Shown: piece by piece, positions 10,607-23,927 of the stretch | How the letters are laid out: every line of letters begins with the position of its first letter | Position numbering within the stretch: position 1 is the stretch's first letter | Assembly: GCA_947179485.1 (NCBI GenBank) | Contig: OX359246.1 | Span: forward strand, 17,360,001-17,424,000 | Direction: 5' to 3' | DNA length: 64,000 nucleotides | Source of the DNA: Allacma fusca | Taxonomy: Eukaryota; Arthropoda; Collembola; Symphypleona; Sminthuridae | Position numbers and translations under genes: made by a program | The notes under the pieces: generated by a model | The model's database searches: none | What the model was told of the DNA's origin: nothing | What the model saw: the letters and a program-made list of their open reading frames with translations, nothing else

Positions 10607-13015
10607 CCTTTAAACTCAAATTTAAAATAAAATCAACGCAATGAAAACAGTTTTTGTACCCACTCTGTGGAAAGACGGTTAAAAACAAAAGCTGCATAAA
10701 TACCTAAATGTTTTCCACACAGAATGCGAAACATCTTTTTCTCAAAATTTTAAGACATATTCGAAAGTCAAACGTACGGAATAGCCTCTTGCCATAACCT
10801 CCTTAAAAATAATTTTCCAGCCACGGACAAAAACACTAGGACGCATCCCAATTCAGTGTGCAATGCTCATTAATTATTTTTCTTCTCAAAATAAAAACCC
10901 CACAAGAATTCAAGTCTTTGATCTTTCCAGAAATATTCCAGAGATGTTTTTAAAAACAGAGTCCACTGTACAGCACGTCTTGCAATTCCTAAAGAAAGTC
11001 TACTTGTCGTGTCGGAGACGGAATGGTTAATGAATGCCGGATGGCTTGGGTGTTAAAAAAAATTGAACATTGCTTACTGTCATTGAAGAGCGAATGAAGC
11101 CTTCATGTGACTGACTGTAATGAATGCGGTTATGAACGGTTCAATGGAGAATTTTCAATGGGACGAATCCATTTGGCCCACATTACTCATACTCACTCAC
11201 GTCTCACATGATGGGAATGTTACCCACACCGCGGAACCGTCTCTCCAACACGTTTAGCTTTTGATTGTACCAGCACAGAGTATTTCGCTACAGTGTAATC
11301 TAGACGTTCAATTCTCATACATACCTATACGCACATGAGGGCAGATATTACACAATAATGTTTTCATAGGGGTTTTGTGGTTCCATTCAAATTTTCTATT
11401 CAATGGTTCAAAATCCTCTTCCAAATTTTAGTACCCCACGACATGCATATGCACATAAGGAGCTTATGTTTCATGTACATATGTATGTGAGAATCCGTCA
11501 AAATATTTGTTCCTATTTTGAGAACATACCCTTTGAAGAGGTCCTATTACAAAGCTAGAGTTCACTGTATATAAGCACTGTAAAACATATTGCACCAAAA
11601 AAAATAAATACAGAGTAAAAAATGCAAAAAAAAATGCATTTTGCATTAATTCTCTGGTAAATCAGAGTTTGTTCAAAAACATGTTTTTTAATAAAAAATT
11701 TTCCGGGATTTTTTCTTACACAAGGAAAATTTTGTCCGTGCCAGATTTATTTTACAGAACCTAATAAAAAATGTGGGACACTCTAAGAGGAAGCCCACTA
11801 ATGGAATTAATTTGGAGGGAATCCGAATCTGGATGCTCCCCAGGGGAATAGGAATTGAAATTTTAATGCGAGTGCGTTGAAGGTGGAATATTGATAAGGA
11901 GTTATATACAAAATCCCTTTACATAAACACCTGCCCTTAAAACTGTACAGTCGTGTAAAGTGGCCGAGGAACAAATTGGGAAAGTATTTGGATCAGGCTG
12001 GAGAAATTAATTTCAGGCAGGATTCCAGGATAGGTCATTAATGAAATTGAGCATAGCTCCGTCGACAATTGCAGTACGTGCTCGATGCAACAGGCCCCCT
12101 CCCTGGAAGGATCAAAATGTGACTGGAAAAAAATTTGCATTCATACAATTTTAATTCAAGAAAAAATTGTAGGAACAAAACTTGTATAAAATATTTACGG
12201 GCTGAAAAATTAAATTGAATATAAATTGGTCTCGAATTTCTTGGAGAGTGAGCGTGCACTGTGCACAATTTCCGAAAAATGTTTTCCACCCTCAATTATT
12301 GTACATTGAGTGGGGCAGCCACTGTAATTCTACAATTTACGGGAGAATTGAATTGGCTAACTGGCGACGCACACACATATGAGGGAATTAAATTCGGTTT
12401 CTCTCCATGTTGTATGGTAATTATAGGTACCTATCCCAACCCATGGAACATGCACCGACGCCTCTTCCGAGCTGTCCTTTTCTTTGCTGTTCCTGTCCAC
12501 GAAGAAATTTTGCAGGCGTCCTATATTCCCACAAATGGAGTCGTGCTGTACTGTAGGAGGACATGCATCGATCATTAAACTGCTCTGGATAGTCAAGGCA
12601 ATCAGCGGAGAATATATACGGGGAATGCAATGAGTTCCATAAAAGTCATATAAAGGCAATGATTTACGTTTACAGGCGGGAATTGATTTGGAAAATATGG
12701 GGGCAGATAAAGTACCGAGTATACTTTTATGGCCTACAGGTGCGTCCCAACCCGTTTCAATCCATCTCTTGTGCTTCCCCATTAGGAGATGAATTCCTCT
12801 TTTAGTATCATTTTACCAGTTGGATCTGCCCTTAGACTCTAATATATGTGTCAATCCTTGAATTTAGATGTAATCGTCTCAAATATGACCATAATTTATT
12901 TGCCGAATTTGTGTATTTCATGATACTAGAATTCATAGATTTGTAACAATTGGGGGAATCAATTGTTGTTCAGGAAAGACTTTTGATCTCAAAAAAAAAA
13001 TTATGGGAGAAAATT
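10607..13015. other. No supportable gene
   Basis: AT-rich sequence with opposing reading frames of 60-140 aa around 11.9-12.8 kb (for example 12357-12782 minus and 12261-12578 plus). They overlap on both strands and carry no recognisable domain. TACATATGTATG at 11475 is one of the dispersed palindromic words in the window. Confidence 0.5.
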
Positions 13016-13345
13016 TTAATGGAATATTTTAGTCCTGAACATCTTTGTCCAGAAAAACATTTGGCCTGAAAAATTTGCCCGGAAACATTTTTGCCCTGAA
13101 GAATTTGTCCAGAAACATTTTTGACCTGAAGAATTTGTCCAGAAACATTTTTGACCTGAAGAATCTGTCCAGAAAAATTTGTCCCGAAAAAATCTTGCCC
13201 TGAAAAATTTGTCCAGAAACATTTTTACCCTGAAATATTTGTCCAGAAACATTTTCACCCTGAAATATTTGTCCAGAAACATTTTCACCCTGAAAAATTC
13301 ATCCAGAAAATTTTTTACCCTGCATAATTTTTCCCCAGAAAACGT
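13016..13345. repeat. 30-bp minisatellite (TTTGTCCAGAAACATTTTTG unit)
   Basis: About ten diverged copies of a unit containing AATTTGTCCAGAAACATTTT followed by GACCTGAAG or ACCCTGAAA. Successive cores at 13111 and 13141 give an exact 30-base period. Because 30 is divisible by three, several frames on both strands stay open and translate as repetitive LDKYFRVKMF-like or LSRNIFTLK-like peptides. These are artefacts of the array. Confidence 0.85.
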
Positions 13346-15962
13346 TTTGCCGAGGCAGAATTTGTAAGCTCAGAATTATCCAAATAAAATAGCAAAATCT
13401 GAAAAGCAACACATCAATATTAGTTCGCTAGACCTGGAAAATGAACGCGTTTCAGGCTCTTTTAAAATTCACAGTCGTTTAATCTGGCCTATTTAAAGCC
13501 TCGTAATAAAGTCCACTCAAAGGGAGCGAAAGTACTAGTTTCAACCGGCAAAGATGAGTCTTCACTGAACTGTTGTTGACCATGCTGTTGACATTAAAAC
13601 AAACATTTGTCTTTGCTTTGAGCTTCCGTTGAGCAGAGCACAAAAGACGTTAAATCAGGACAACATGTTCGTGTAGGGTCCCCTGACCAGATACAAAATA
13701 CTGGAGTAATGCTCCTAATAAAACCCAGCAATGGCTATTGACTGTAGTTCTCTGTGCATAGAATATGCGGACAGCATATACATACATATATGTCATTTGC
13801 TTAAATACATTATTTACGTAAAACATTCTCCCTTAATGACGGGGTCCAAGTGCTGCTAACGTGTTTCAAAATGTGGGTCCTCTAACTCAAACTATGTAGG
13901 TCCCAGACTTGTATTATATTTGCTCAAGAGGAAAAAAAAGTTTTGAGCCATTAAGTGACTTTTGACTCAGTAATCTGTCTCGCTGTCTTTTGTGGGGGGA
14001 AACAGACTGACAATGAGGGATTATCCACCTCTCCTCGCCTATATTTACTTTTCCTAATTTCTCCGCAAGCACACACATATGAATACATAGAACGACATAG
14101 AGAGACAGAGAGAGAGAGAGAGCAAAGACACTCCGCACACATTGACACACATGAATGACTGAAACTTGATCCCTTTCGGGCAAAATGGACATAGAGAGTC
14201 GGGAAGGACAAAGTCAACATTTGGGCTTGTTCTGTCAGAAAATTTTCCAAGGGAAACTTATTCCTTAATGAGCGGTTCGAGGTAGGAATAATAAGGCATG
14301 CGTGTATGCATCTAGTTCCTTGATGACAGCCTGTCTCAATGTTTGAGTTGACTCAATAATAACTGTAAGTATACACACACACACATCTTTATTTACGGAG
14401 ATGTTCCTGACTCATCCATTATTTACATGACGGGCTTCAACTACATATTTAAATAAAAGAATATTTTTTTCACTTTATTTTCCAATTTTTTTTACTTTGC
14501 TGGATTGCTCTAGAAATTGAAATTTTGCATGTTGCAAAATCCTACAATTTATTCCTACATTAAAACCGCCTCATTTGAAAATATACACAAAATTTTGTAT
14601 CACTTTGCCCCTGAACGTTCCTTTCCAATTTTATGCTCTATATTGCATCTGTAAATGACAATTTTACTCAAACTAACAATTTATTCAATCTCAGAAAAAT
14701 CCCTCAAATTTTGCAACAAAAATTCGAACAAACATCATGTCAAAAGAAATGTAACTGAATCTTCTCTTTTTGAATTTCAAGGAAATCTTGAGCTGAAATT
14801 GCCAGAATTTTCAATGGGTTTGTAAAATATGGAGCAAATTGATAAATTTGGAATTCTGAAGAAATTTTTTATTCAAAAAATTAATTTAACCTCAAAATTT
14901 CTATAAGTATGTAATTATGCTTACAAAAGGACGTAGGAAACTTGCGTAGTTTTCAAGGATGTATAGAACGCAATTTTGGGGCACTTTGAGAAAATATTGA
15001 GCAATTGTTTCCAGGATAAAGATCGAGTGTGCGTCCTATATGGTCTCTCATAATGTAAAAATATGGGGAAGGATCCCTGAACAAGGGAAAGAAAAAGAAT
15101 GAAGATTTGGAAGAGATGGGTCATGAATATATAGTTAGTTCGATTTATCGAGAGTCCTGGTTGTTTTGAAGGGACAAAGTAAATCTTGAAATTCTGCCTC
15201 TCACACTCTGCGCCTTGCTAGCTATGGGCTCTCTCATGACTGCTTTTAGGAACCTATCAAGTTACATAAACTATTGAGTTTCAATCTTTCCCAAGCTCAT
15301 TTTTCTCTCGTAAGTATCCTTGAATGGACTGGAACTTCTGCGGGTTACACGGATCCTACACAGCCTACTTGATTTTTTATTTGTTTTCTTACCTTCCCAT
15401 TGTGAAGTTTTGAGTGTCTGCTCATGAAACCAAAGTATGATTGCTGAGTTATAATTTCAAGTATATACAGTACATTGGCTCACCATAAAGTGAACAGAGA
15501 ACATTTTCTCCAATGCTCATAATATCAGAGTCTGCTCACAACTTATACACACAGACCAGTCCAGTATTTTAGGGAAGGCGTGTTATATCTGTAGGTAGGT
15601 TATTTTCCCTGGGAAGTTTTTGTGGTCGAGAGATGAAACCCAGGCAATAAATCTGTCTACAGGGAGAGCATCTCTTCATAAACAACCAAGTTGTTGTAAG
15701 ATAAGTTTCCTTTCATGTAATAAGCCAATTTAGCTCGTAGGGCACTGCTTGTCAGGAGGCAGCAAATACATATGTTTACGAGGAGCTCTCTCTACAGTCT
15801 CATCTCTTCATAAGGAACATTTAATTCCCTGCAAAATCCCAGCTATTTTATTCTTACGCTCTCCTAGTAATTATCTCTACACACACAAATTATTTTCTCA
15901 AGGATCCTTTACACTCACACTGGACTGTATACATTTTGGGCCTCACGAGGACCATGTAAGTA
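13346..15962. other. No supportable gene; includes a GA microsatellite
   Basis: There is an (AG)n tract at about 14099-14122 and a short (AC)n at about 14374-14386. The dispersed TTTTGGGGCACTTTGAGAAA word occurs at 14975-14994. I see no exon with a recognisable domain. Confidence 0.5.
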
Positions 15963-17725
15963 CCCTAGTAGAATCTATTGGTAACATTTACGTCCGGTGA
16001 TGGTCAGGAACGTCAAATGTCGTCAATGAACCCATTGCTTTCATCAATCGAAAAATCTTTACGTAAACCCGACGTTTCATTGACTACTTATCATGTACGT
16101 AAAATATTGGTGGTAAGTCAGACTGAATAGGAACGTCAAAATTTTACCACAATACTTATAGATCCTCAGCAGGTAACATGAACGTCTCGTCAACGTTCTT
16201 GCCGTTCCAATATTTCAGACGTTATAAGGCATTCTTGCCGTTCCAATATTTCAGACGTTATAAGGCATATGCGCATGTCTGTGTGTAAGTTTGAATTCCC
16301 ATGCAGTTAACTAAAAAAACATGAAAGTCCGCACAGCCTGAGTTCTCCAAACCTCACGGCTATTCCTGTTGTTCAGCTCGGTAAGTTAATTTTTAAAACA
16401 TTAGATAACCTTATATTTACTGTTGATGCAAAATTATTGGTTAAGATTTACACATTAAGTTTTAGATATCATTTTTGTCATTAGCAAAAGCATTTAGTGA
16501 GCGTCATCATCAAAGAATAATAACTAGGGCCGTTGATGTACAATTGTAAAGTTGGTGTTACAAATTCTATACATCTCTATTGTATGACAAATTATTACTG
16601 AGAATTAATTAATTTATATACATTAATACATTAAATTCAGAAATTAATAATAATTTGTGTTAGCGTGTGGAGCAAAAATTTATGACTTCCTAGAGTTTAT
16701 GGCGAGGCTAATGCAATTTAATAATGTCCGTTTAGATCCCAGAAGAATGCCCTCAACTTCCACTGGAGTCAATTAATGACCTCCACATATTGGAATCATT
16801 TATTGAAATGGAGAACAACTTAAAGATTCAAGTAGGTTTTAGAGTTTTTGCTGTTGATAACTGTTTGTAGCAATTATATTAAATAATTGGTTACTTAAAA
16901 TACGATTCCAGCTAAATATTACTTATTTTTGTACGCCAATAGGTACCTTTCATGGCTAAAATAGGAGGAAGTGGAGCCCAGGAATCTATGCAACGACTCC
17001 TGAAGAACATTTTTGGCAATGGCATAGCTACTTAACTGGAATGCCGGCATTATCAAAAATTTGACTCCAAAAATTGGGATACACAGAATTCAAAGAGTGG
17101 TGGAACAAATTACAGGTAAATGATTGCTTTGAATTAATTACGTATGTACTATTATTACTATTCGTATGATATACATACTTATGACATAATAAATTCCCTA
17201 ATACCATGCATATCACTTTATTACAGGTAGCGTTCAATTGATCAAGCGAAGAGCAACGGAGAAATCTATTCAAGAGTATCAAATATTGGCTGAATTACAC
17301 TATGCGCCGTGGTGCCTCATGTCAAGTTACGATCTATATTTCAGACGAGCACTACTAATTTGTTTTCGGCAATTGCAATATTTTATACGTTTTTGCAAAA
17401 CACAAGATGTTCCAAAATAAAATCATTTGCTGATTCCTGATTTTGAAGTTGTTTAAAGTTTTTAGTTTTTTGCATACAAATGAGCAACTGTAGAGGCATC
17501 GTTTATTTATAAGTGCATGCTTTTCGTAAATGAAACCGTTTGCCGTTACGTTGTATACACGTCGCGGTGCAACGTCCGCTGAACGTAATTTTGAAGGTCC
17601 TATTTACGTCAAAAAAGCGGACATTTGTTATTCACATGCACGTCAAATGTGTACGTCCTTGTGACCAAATGACGTTCCGATTTGACATTGCATTTACGTT
17701 CCTGTTACCATTATTTCTACTAGGG
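15963..17725. mobile_element. 1.76-kb terminal-inverted-repeat element carrying a DUF4806-like gene relic
   Basis: The left end is CCCTAGTAGAA, then TCTAT, then TGGTAACA (15963-15986). The reverse complement of the right end is CCCTAGTAGAA, then ATAA, then TGGTAACA (17725-17703). The tips are therefore identical apart from a short mismatched spacer. Subterminal zones on both sides (to about 16260 and from about 17540) are packed with ACGTC, CGTCAAATG and ACGTAAA words in both orientations, typical of transposase-binding subterminal repeats. A 36-bp direct duplication containing GCCGTTCCAATATTTCAGAC lies at about 16196-16267. No target duplication is evident in the immediate flanks, and no catalytic transposase motif is seen, so I cannot name the superfamily. 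The flanks resemble the surrounding spacer DNA. Confidence 0.65.
16736..17420 (+). pseudogene. DUF4806-like spliced gene relic inside the inverted-repeat element
   Basis: Three exon-like blocks have GT-AG borders: 16736-16831, 16943-17115 and 17227-17420. Block 1 reads CPQLPLESINDLHILESFIE, the 'LPl.....L..lE..l' opening of the DUF4806 domain. Block 2 continues in phase with VPFMAKIGGSGAQESMQRLL and KNIFGNGIA, matching the GG followed by the 'iL..if.n.lA' helix of that domain. A TAA stops this frame at 17033-17035. Similarity seems to resume in another frame (LLNWNAGIIKNL, then IHRIQRVVEQITG, joining block 3 in phase as SVQLIKRRATEKS). At least one frameshift therefore breaks the gene. An AATAAA overlaps the final stop (17416-17421). 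A 5' block ending at the donor CTCG|GTAAGT (about 16375) could be a leader exon. DUF4806 has no assigned biochemical function. The match is by eye, so the assignment is moderate. Confidence 0.5.
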
Positions 17726-20700
17726 ATAATTATTAAGAAAAACTACAAGGGACAAGGAAAGAGCAACAATGCAGACTCACAATGGGGCAAAAGTACGCAC
17801 TGTTCTTGTATATTTACAATGAGCCCGCATTTTTCCAGTTTTATTTGACAATGCCCCATCATTGTAAAGCTAAACTTACGTGTTTTCACCCAGGGATGAA
17901 AAATCCAGTACAAAATCTCGTCAAATACTCATAATCTTAAATCTTATGCTGTATAATCTCAAAACGTCTGCCTTTTTACTGTAAATAATTATATAAACCC
18001 TCCTCATAACAGGGTTTGAAAAATACGACTTGCCAAGAACAGCCCTTAATGGCGCATTTTTGGGCAACACAATTTTGGCCATACAGTTTAGTAGGCAGTT
18101 TGTTTAATACAGTATTAAAATTTTTGCTGCGAGAAAAAAATTAAAAGTGGAAATAAATTTGTAGACATTTGTTTCTGGAAAATTTGAGATTTCATGTTGT
18201 CGCAAGTACAAATTTGAGAAATTTGAGAGATAGTTCCGAAGGCACAGATGAATTTTGACACTGACTCTGCGTATATTTCTCCAGACCGTGTTTACAGTTA
18301 AGGAGACAACGGCAGATGTGGAATTTATTTTCTCATGAGGAGACGTTTTTACATATGCACGTAGACATTCACAGAGGAGTATTGACAGTGGACTTGCATA
18401 TTGCCATTATCAGCTTTTATGGCTTATGAGTGCATATGTAGGGCTGGGAGCACATGGGAGCAATCTGCATGGAAGTTCCCTCCCTCGGAACCACTCTCAA
18501 TTCCCTCCATAGTGTCCTGAGTGTTCCGATGATTGTAAGAGCAACGACATGTTTTTCAGGCTCCCGTGGGAATCCATCATCACTCAAGACTCTCCGCGGT
18601 TTTGCACTGAGGCTTCAATTTCTTGGATAAAAAAAACTTTAGCAAGCGCAGTTAGCCATACATCCAGCATTAGGGAGATGCTTTATACATACATATAAGT
18701 GAGCCAGAAATTTCCAACAGCATGTAACATTTGGCTTGTGAGTGTCCAACTTGTTGTAGAATTTGTCTGGACCTTCTTCTATAACAAGGCACAGGTACAG
18801 GGCTATATCTACACGTAAGAGAGCCATATACGTATCTATACATATGTATTTTTGTATAGAATCTAATACTGTAGGGATACGGACGTCTGTGCATAGATAG
18901 TACAGTTCGGGACAAATAGAAACATTTCTTAGGTTCATGGGTTTTAAATTGACAACATCTCAAAACCACATGGCTTGGCTTGAGGATGAACTACAATTTT
19001 GAAACATTGGATGGCATTGTTCTGTTCCTGACATTGTTTCCCTGAAGCAGCTGAAGCACGGGTTTTATTGTCTTCCCTGCCTCCTTTCATTCCCTATCGC
19101 TCCCGCACTCCAGTGAGATCCTAGATTGGCAATGCTCTTCCTTTTGTATGGACAACTTCCTATATAAGTATACAGATATACATAGAATTTCCCTCCACCA
19201 TGCAATTCAAATATACTCTCCCAGTCCTTTACTATTTCACACTATTTTATCCACAGCCATCAAATTTTTTTTCCCTCAGGAAGAGAAACCATAGCTTGAA
19301 ACCATGGAGCCAGACTTTGACATCCACTCAAATTTTGCCGATGGTTTATCCCTGTTTTTTTTCCTTGAATTCCTCCCTCCCCCATAGATACATACATACG
19401 TATAGTTTCCATACAGAGAGTTATATCTGAGTGAGTATAGTCCAAACATTAGAATTTTTTCTTGAAATTTCTCTGAGGCTTCCTCCACGGAAATGACAAA
19501 GACACTAGTAGTGCAGCGTCCATGGAGATACTTAAAGCTTGAACAATTTTCTGAAGAGATTGCTCTGGGAAATCAAACGTCGACGCTTAGCAACAGCTAC
19601 GGAGTGAAGGGAAAACAAAACTTTCTTTTTCCACAGACACACACACACACAGATATATACACATTGAAGTTCCCCCTCTTGTTGTCAACAGCCTTGTTCC
19701 ACAAGGATGAAGATAAGGAGGAACAAGATTAGGTCCAGGAGCCGTCTGAGATTTCACAGAAGCAAATTATGTCAGAGTGTATTAAAAATCCAATAAAATC
19801 TTTCCTTCAATCTATCTCTTTCATTTAGTATCGCTTTATATATACAGTTTAAGCATGGTTTAGCCTGGCAGTGGAGAAGATCTTATAAAATATCTTCAAA
19901 ACTTGGATTTTTTACTTGATTATGTTCTCCCTTTAATTTTTCTCTCTCAGATATTCAGGGCATATTTGATGCTAAAATCTTTTCTTTTAAAAGAAAAAGT
20001 ATGTAATGAAAGTTTCGGGTAAAAAACAGTAAATTATGAATCTCCGGGAAATATGTTTAATGGAGCGGGGATGTATAGGATTCAGGGGAGGAATGTAACT
20101 TCTGGAATGGAATCAAAAAGGGAATAAATCAGGCTCAGAAACCAAATCCCGATGATTGAATAAAAGGCTGGGAGAGAGAAAAAAAAGGATTGTGATAAGA
20201 GACCTTTATTTCTCCCTCCCAAATCCAACTTCCACTTTTCAACTCCCCTTCAAATGGGATTACAGATATCGGTCTATTAAGCCCTTCCGCTCTTCTTAAT
20301 TGATGCATGGTTCTCTCTTTTTGTGTTTGTGTTTGTGTGTGTGTGTGTGTGTATGTGTGTGTGTTTGTGGTCATGATGAATATCGGCTCTCAACTTCAGT
20401 CCTATGGAGATCCCAGACCCGCTCCCAACTCTGATTGATTTTCCCATTAGTTTTCACCTTGTGTTCGCAGAAGGCCGTGGGTCACAATAATTTGACTGCA
20501 TTTGTCCACATATATGTAAATATGTATGCACAAATGTGAGAGTTAAAATGATACTGTCCAGGACTTGGGGAGAATAAAGCTCCAATTAAATTACTGTTAA
20601 CATGGAGTTCCTGAGGGAGCATCTGCAGAGGATTGATTAATTAATCCCTCACTCTCTTTCTCTCCCTCTCACTCACTCTTTCTCTATAAGTATCTTCCCC

Positions 20701-23700
20701 ATTTGGAAAGTATTGTGGGAGGAAATATTACGTGGAAATTAATTGCTCCATAGAAGTTTTGTCTTTTGGGGAGGGAGAGATCCGCAGTTTGACTTAAATT
20801 ACTGGGACTCAATTCCAGGCTCTACAGTTGACCCCCTCTACAAAGTCCCTGTCTATAAAAAAAATACACTTCCATTGGAACAAAACATTTTTTTAAATTC
20901 TCAGGAAAACTTAATTTCACATATTGCGCTAGGATTGGAAAAAAATTCCAGAGTAATAACTCCTTGGACGTTTTGACAGCCCTCAAGCTAAAACATTTGG
21001 GAATAAAAACCCATAAAAGTTCAAGTCAAGCTTATTTATTGCTCTTGAAGTCTTGAGTGTCTTTGAGTCTCCTCATTTGTTTACATGGAATTAAATATAC
21101 AAGCGTGTAGTATTGTACATATAGGAAAATGTAGAGCCTGAACTTCCCTCAAAAGTCAAAGCATTTGGAAGTGGGTTCATAAAATATTTGGAAAAAACTT
21201 GTTGCTTTATGAGTCCGCCCGAAAACATGTAGTTCCCAGAGGATTTTTTTTTCTGTACTATTTTTTTTATCCACAGAAAATATACACAACTCATATGTTG
21301 ACAAAGTATATGGGAATAGCTCTTTTGAGAATTTGTCGTGACATTATTTTTTCTTCCTTGAATTTACACTCTTGTCATTTCATATTTGCTTGTCCTTGCT
21401 CTCGGCCGCCTTCTTTTGATTGGGAGAGGGACATGAATTTAATATTTTACGTGACATGTGCTCTCCTATATAAGGGACGGCTCTTTGAGGTTTTGACCTC
21501 CATAGTGTATATACTTTGTCTACTATAATTATATTGGGGTTCTCGAAGGATCTCGTGTCTCATAGAATCCTCATTTGGTAGAATGACAATTTTTGGAGGA
21601 GCATTTTCTCCCATAAAAGAGAGAGGGGTGCTGTTATAAACGGACTGGATCCAAAAATGTGTAAATACTTCCATGAATTTAAATTACACAGTATTTCCGG
21701 GACTTTTGACAGGGACTGTGTAATGTTGCTCGTGACGGAGCACTTATTTACTTTACTGGGAATTATTATACAGTGACACTGCACCTGTTTAAAAAGCCCT
21801 GCTGTTTTTTCCTCTCCTCCTTCGAAAATGGTCCCGCTCAAGTGACATGACTCAAGTGAGGTTGAGAGATTGAGCGGAGATTAATAGTCTCTAAATTGCC
21901 TCTGTACAAGTTCACAGATAATATCCCCTCCCGACCTCAAGAGAGATGAGAGGAGTGAGGAGGGTGTGTCTTTATCCCGTCCTCACCCCAACTCTTCTTG
22001 ACCTCCTTTTATTACATGCTCTCAAGCACATTTGGCAAAAAAGGGGAACATCATCTAACGATCCCAAACTACATGCACCCAACAGTCCAGGTTAAGGCAT
22101 CTTCAGAGCCTTATCTCCCAAGTTTTTCAATTTTATCACCAATATTTCAGAGATCAGAACTTAGCCACAGAAATGTATACAAAAAAATATTTAAAGCTTC
22201 TCCCAATTTATTTTTTACAAATTGTAGAGTCATATACATAGCTCTGAAAGCATTAAAAATTCTCACACTGCCCCAAACAAATTACTACATTTTGAATGTA
22301 AGTTTCTCTCACGGATTTTGGTAATCTTGTACATTTTGATTGATTAAAATTTTGTTACAAAAATTCTAAAGAGAAATTTATGGCTATTTTCAATTTTGTT
22401 CCTTAACCATATGTGTTAAGGAGAAGATGTGCTTCTTATGCTCCCATGTTTTGCTCCTTATCTGATTCCGCGTAGCATACTCTGTGTCCACAGCTGTTCC
22501 TTTCGAAAGCACTTTTGCGATGGCTTGAACTCAAGCAAATAACCGCCAAGGATGTTTACATTTACATAGCCTGAATGATGATAGCTAATTGGGAGACAAG
22601 TTATATTTATGAAAGGATATTTGACAAGGTTCTGGGAAGATGGATTTTTTTTTAGGAATTGAGTAGTCCTGAAATAAGTGGACAAGTGGAGTTACTACTC
22701 CACTCTGGCATTACGTGAGGCAGTAAAAATTCCCGGACAGTCCGTATAATGTATATAGTATCTATCTATGTATATGGAAGGGAAAGGGAAGGTTTGTGAA
22801 TATGATTTATCCTAAGGTTCAATTTTTTGAGGTGTCTACAGTGCAATGGTTGTTTGGGAGAGCGTCCTTAAAATCCTAGAAAATGTAAAGAGGGAATTGC
22901 TTCAAATATGGGGACTCCCTTGTAGGGAGAGCAGACTTTATAGTTGTGAGGAAGAGTGGGAGAGGGGCATTAAAAAATATCTATATCCTAGTGCGGGCTT
23001 AATGGGCAAAGGAGAAAAAAAAAGTATTTATCCATTTGCATAGACTATAGGATTTTTGGGAGGAAGATGACGACACGGAGGAGAAGAGCACATGTGAGAG
23101 GAGATAAAAATTTCTGTATGATCCAGACCTGGTCCCAATGTGCAGGCTTGGATTGCTTAGTGTGAGCTTACATTATAGGATGTGGGGATGTACAGTGGAG
23201 ACTTGTTGTAAAGGATTCAGAAGGGTATGCTTGTTTTGAGAGTGTATAGGGATAAATATTTTTTGAGATTTGTAAATTTTTTGTGATGCTGAGTTGGGAA
23301 GGAGGGGATGCTTTGATGGAGGGAGGCGACTGCACATGGGAAAAGGGGGAAATGGTTGACTTTACATAAAAAAGCAAAGTGAGTTTGAAAATGTAATAAA
23401 TTTCAATCTTGACAATATCTCTTCATTTATTCCACACATGTTCGCCTGCCTTGGTCACAAATATATCCCTTGGACTGAAAGGAGTCAAAGAGGATAAGAA
23501 AAGGCTTGTTTTGTCCTATCAATTCACATCCCGAAGAATAACTTGGAAGACTTGAGCAGTCCTCGGAAACTTTTCGTCTAGGACCCTTCCTTATGACTGG
23601 GAGCTTGAGCTCATATGGAAATTTTTCTTGGGTTATAACTAGATACTGGACGCTTATTCGTATATAGAGTGTGTGTGTGTGCCAACACTCTGGGGTTCGG

Positions 23701-23927
23701 TGCACTTACGCTATCAAATATGAACTGATTTTGACATTTGCCACACAAATATACATACTTCGTAATATGTGGAGTCCGATGGCTCTGGCCGGATTTTTAA
23801 GGGTGTACAGCGTCAAGGGGATGAAACTCAACTTTAAACGTGAAAGAATTCAGCTGAAATATTTACAGGAACAGAATAATGGGGGGGGAATAAATATTAA
23901 ACATATTGAAATTAGATTTCAAACAAG
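17726..23927. other. Gene desert, left part
   Basis: No exon is supported. Simple repeats include a short (AC)n at about 19637-19650, an imperfect (TG)n at 20321-20369 and CT-rich tracts at about 20649-20690. Single words resembling pogo-type tips recur (for example TACAGTGGAGACTTGTTGTA at 23191). Opposing reading frames of 60-110 aa carry no recognisable domain. The stretch could be intergenic or part of a long UNC5 intron. Confidence 0.5.
20321..20369. repeat. Imperfect TG microsatellite
   Basis: TTGTGTTTGTGTTTGTG leads into an interrupted (GT)n run, ending with a GTATGTG interruption and GTGTTTGTGG. Confidence 0.85.

Noticed and set aside
12357..12782. 141-residue minus-strand frame, one of the longest in the window
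   Set aside because: It is opposed by an equally open plus-strand frame over much of its length. It shows no domain, no signal and no splice support, and its low complexity is typical of chance.
19200..19430. ATG with a hydrophobic start (MQFKYTLPVLYYFTLFY) as a possible UNC5 signal-peptide exon
   Set aside because: There is no good donor in the required phase after the hydrophobic stretch, and the following residues are low-complexity. I could not support it.
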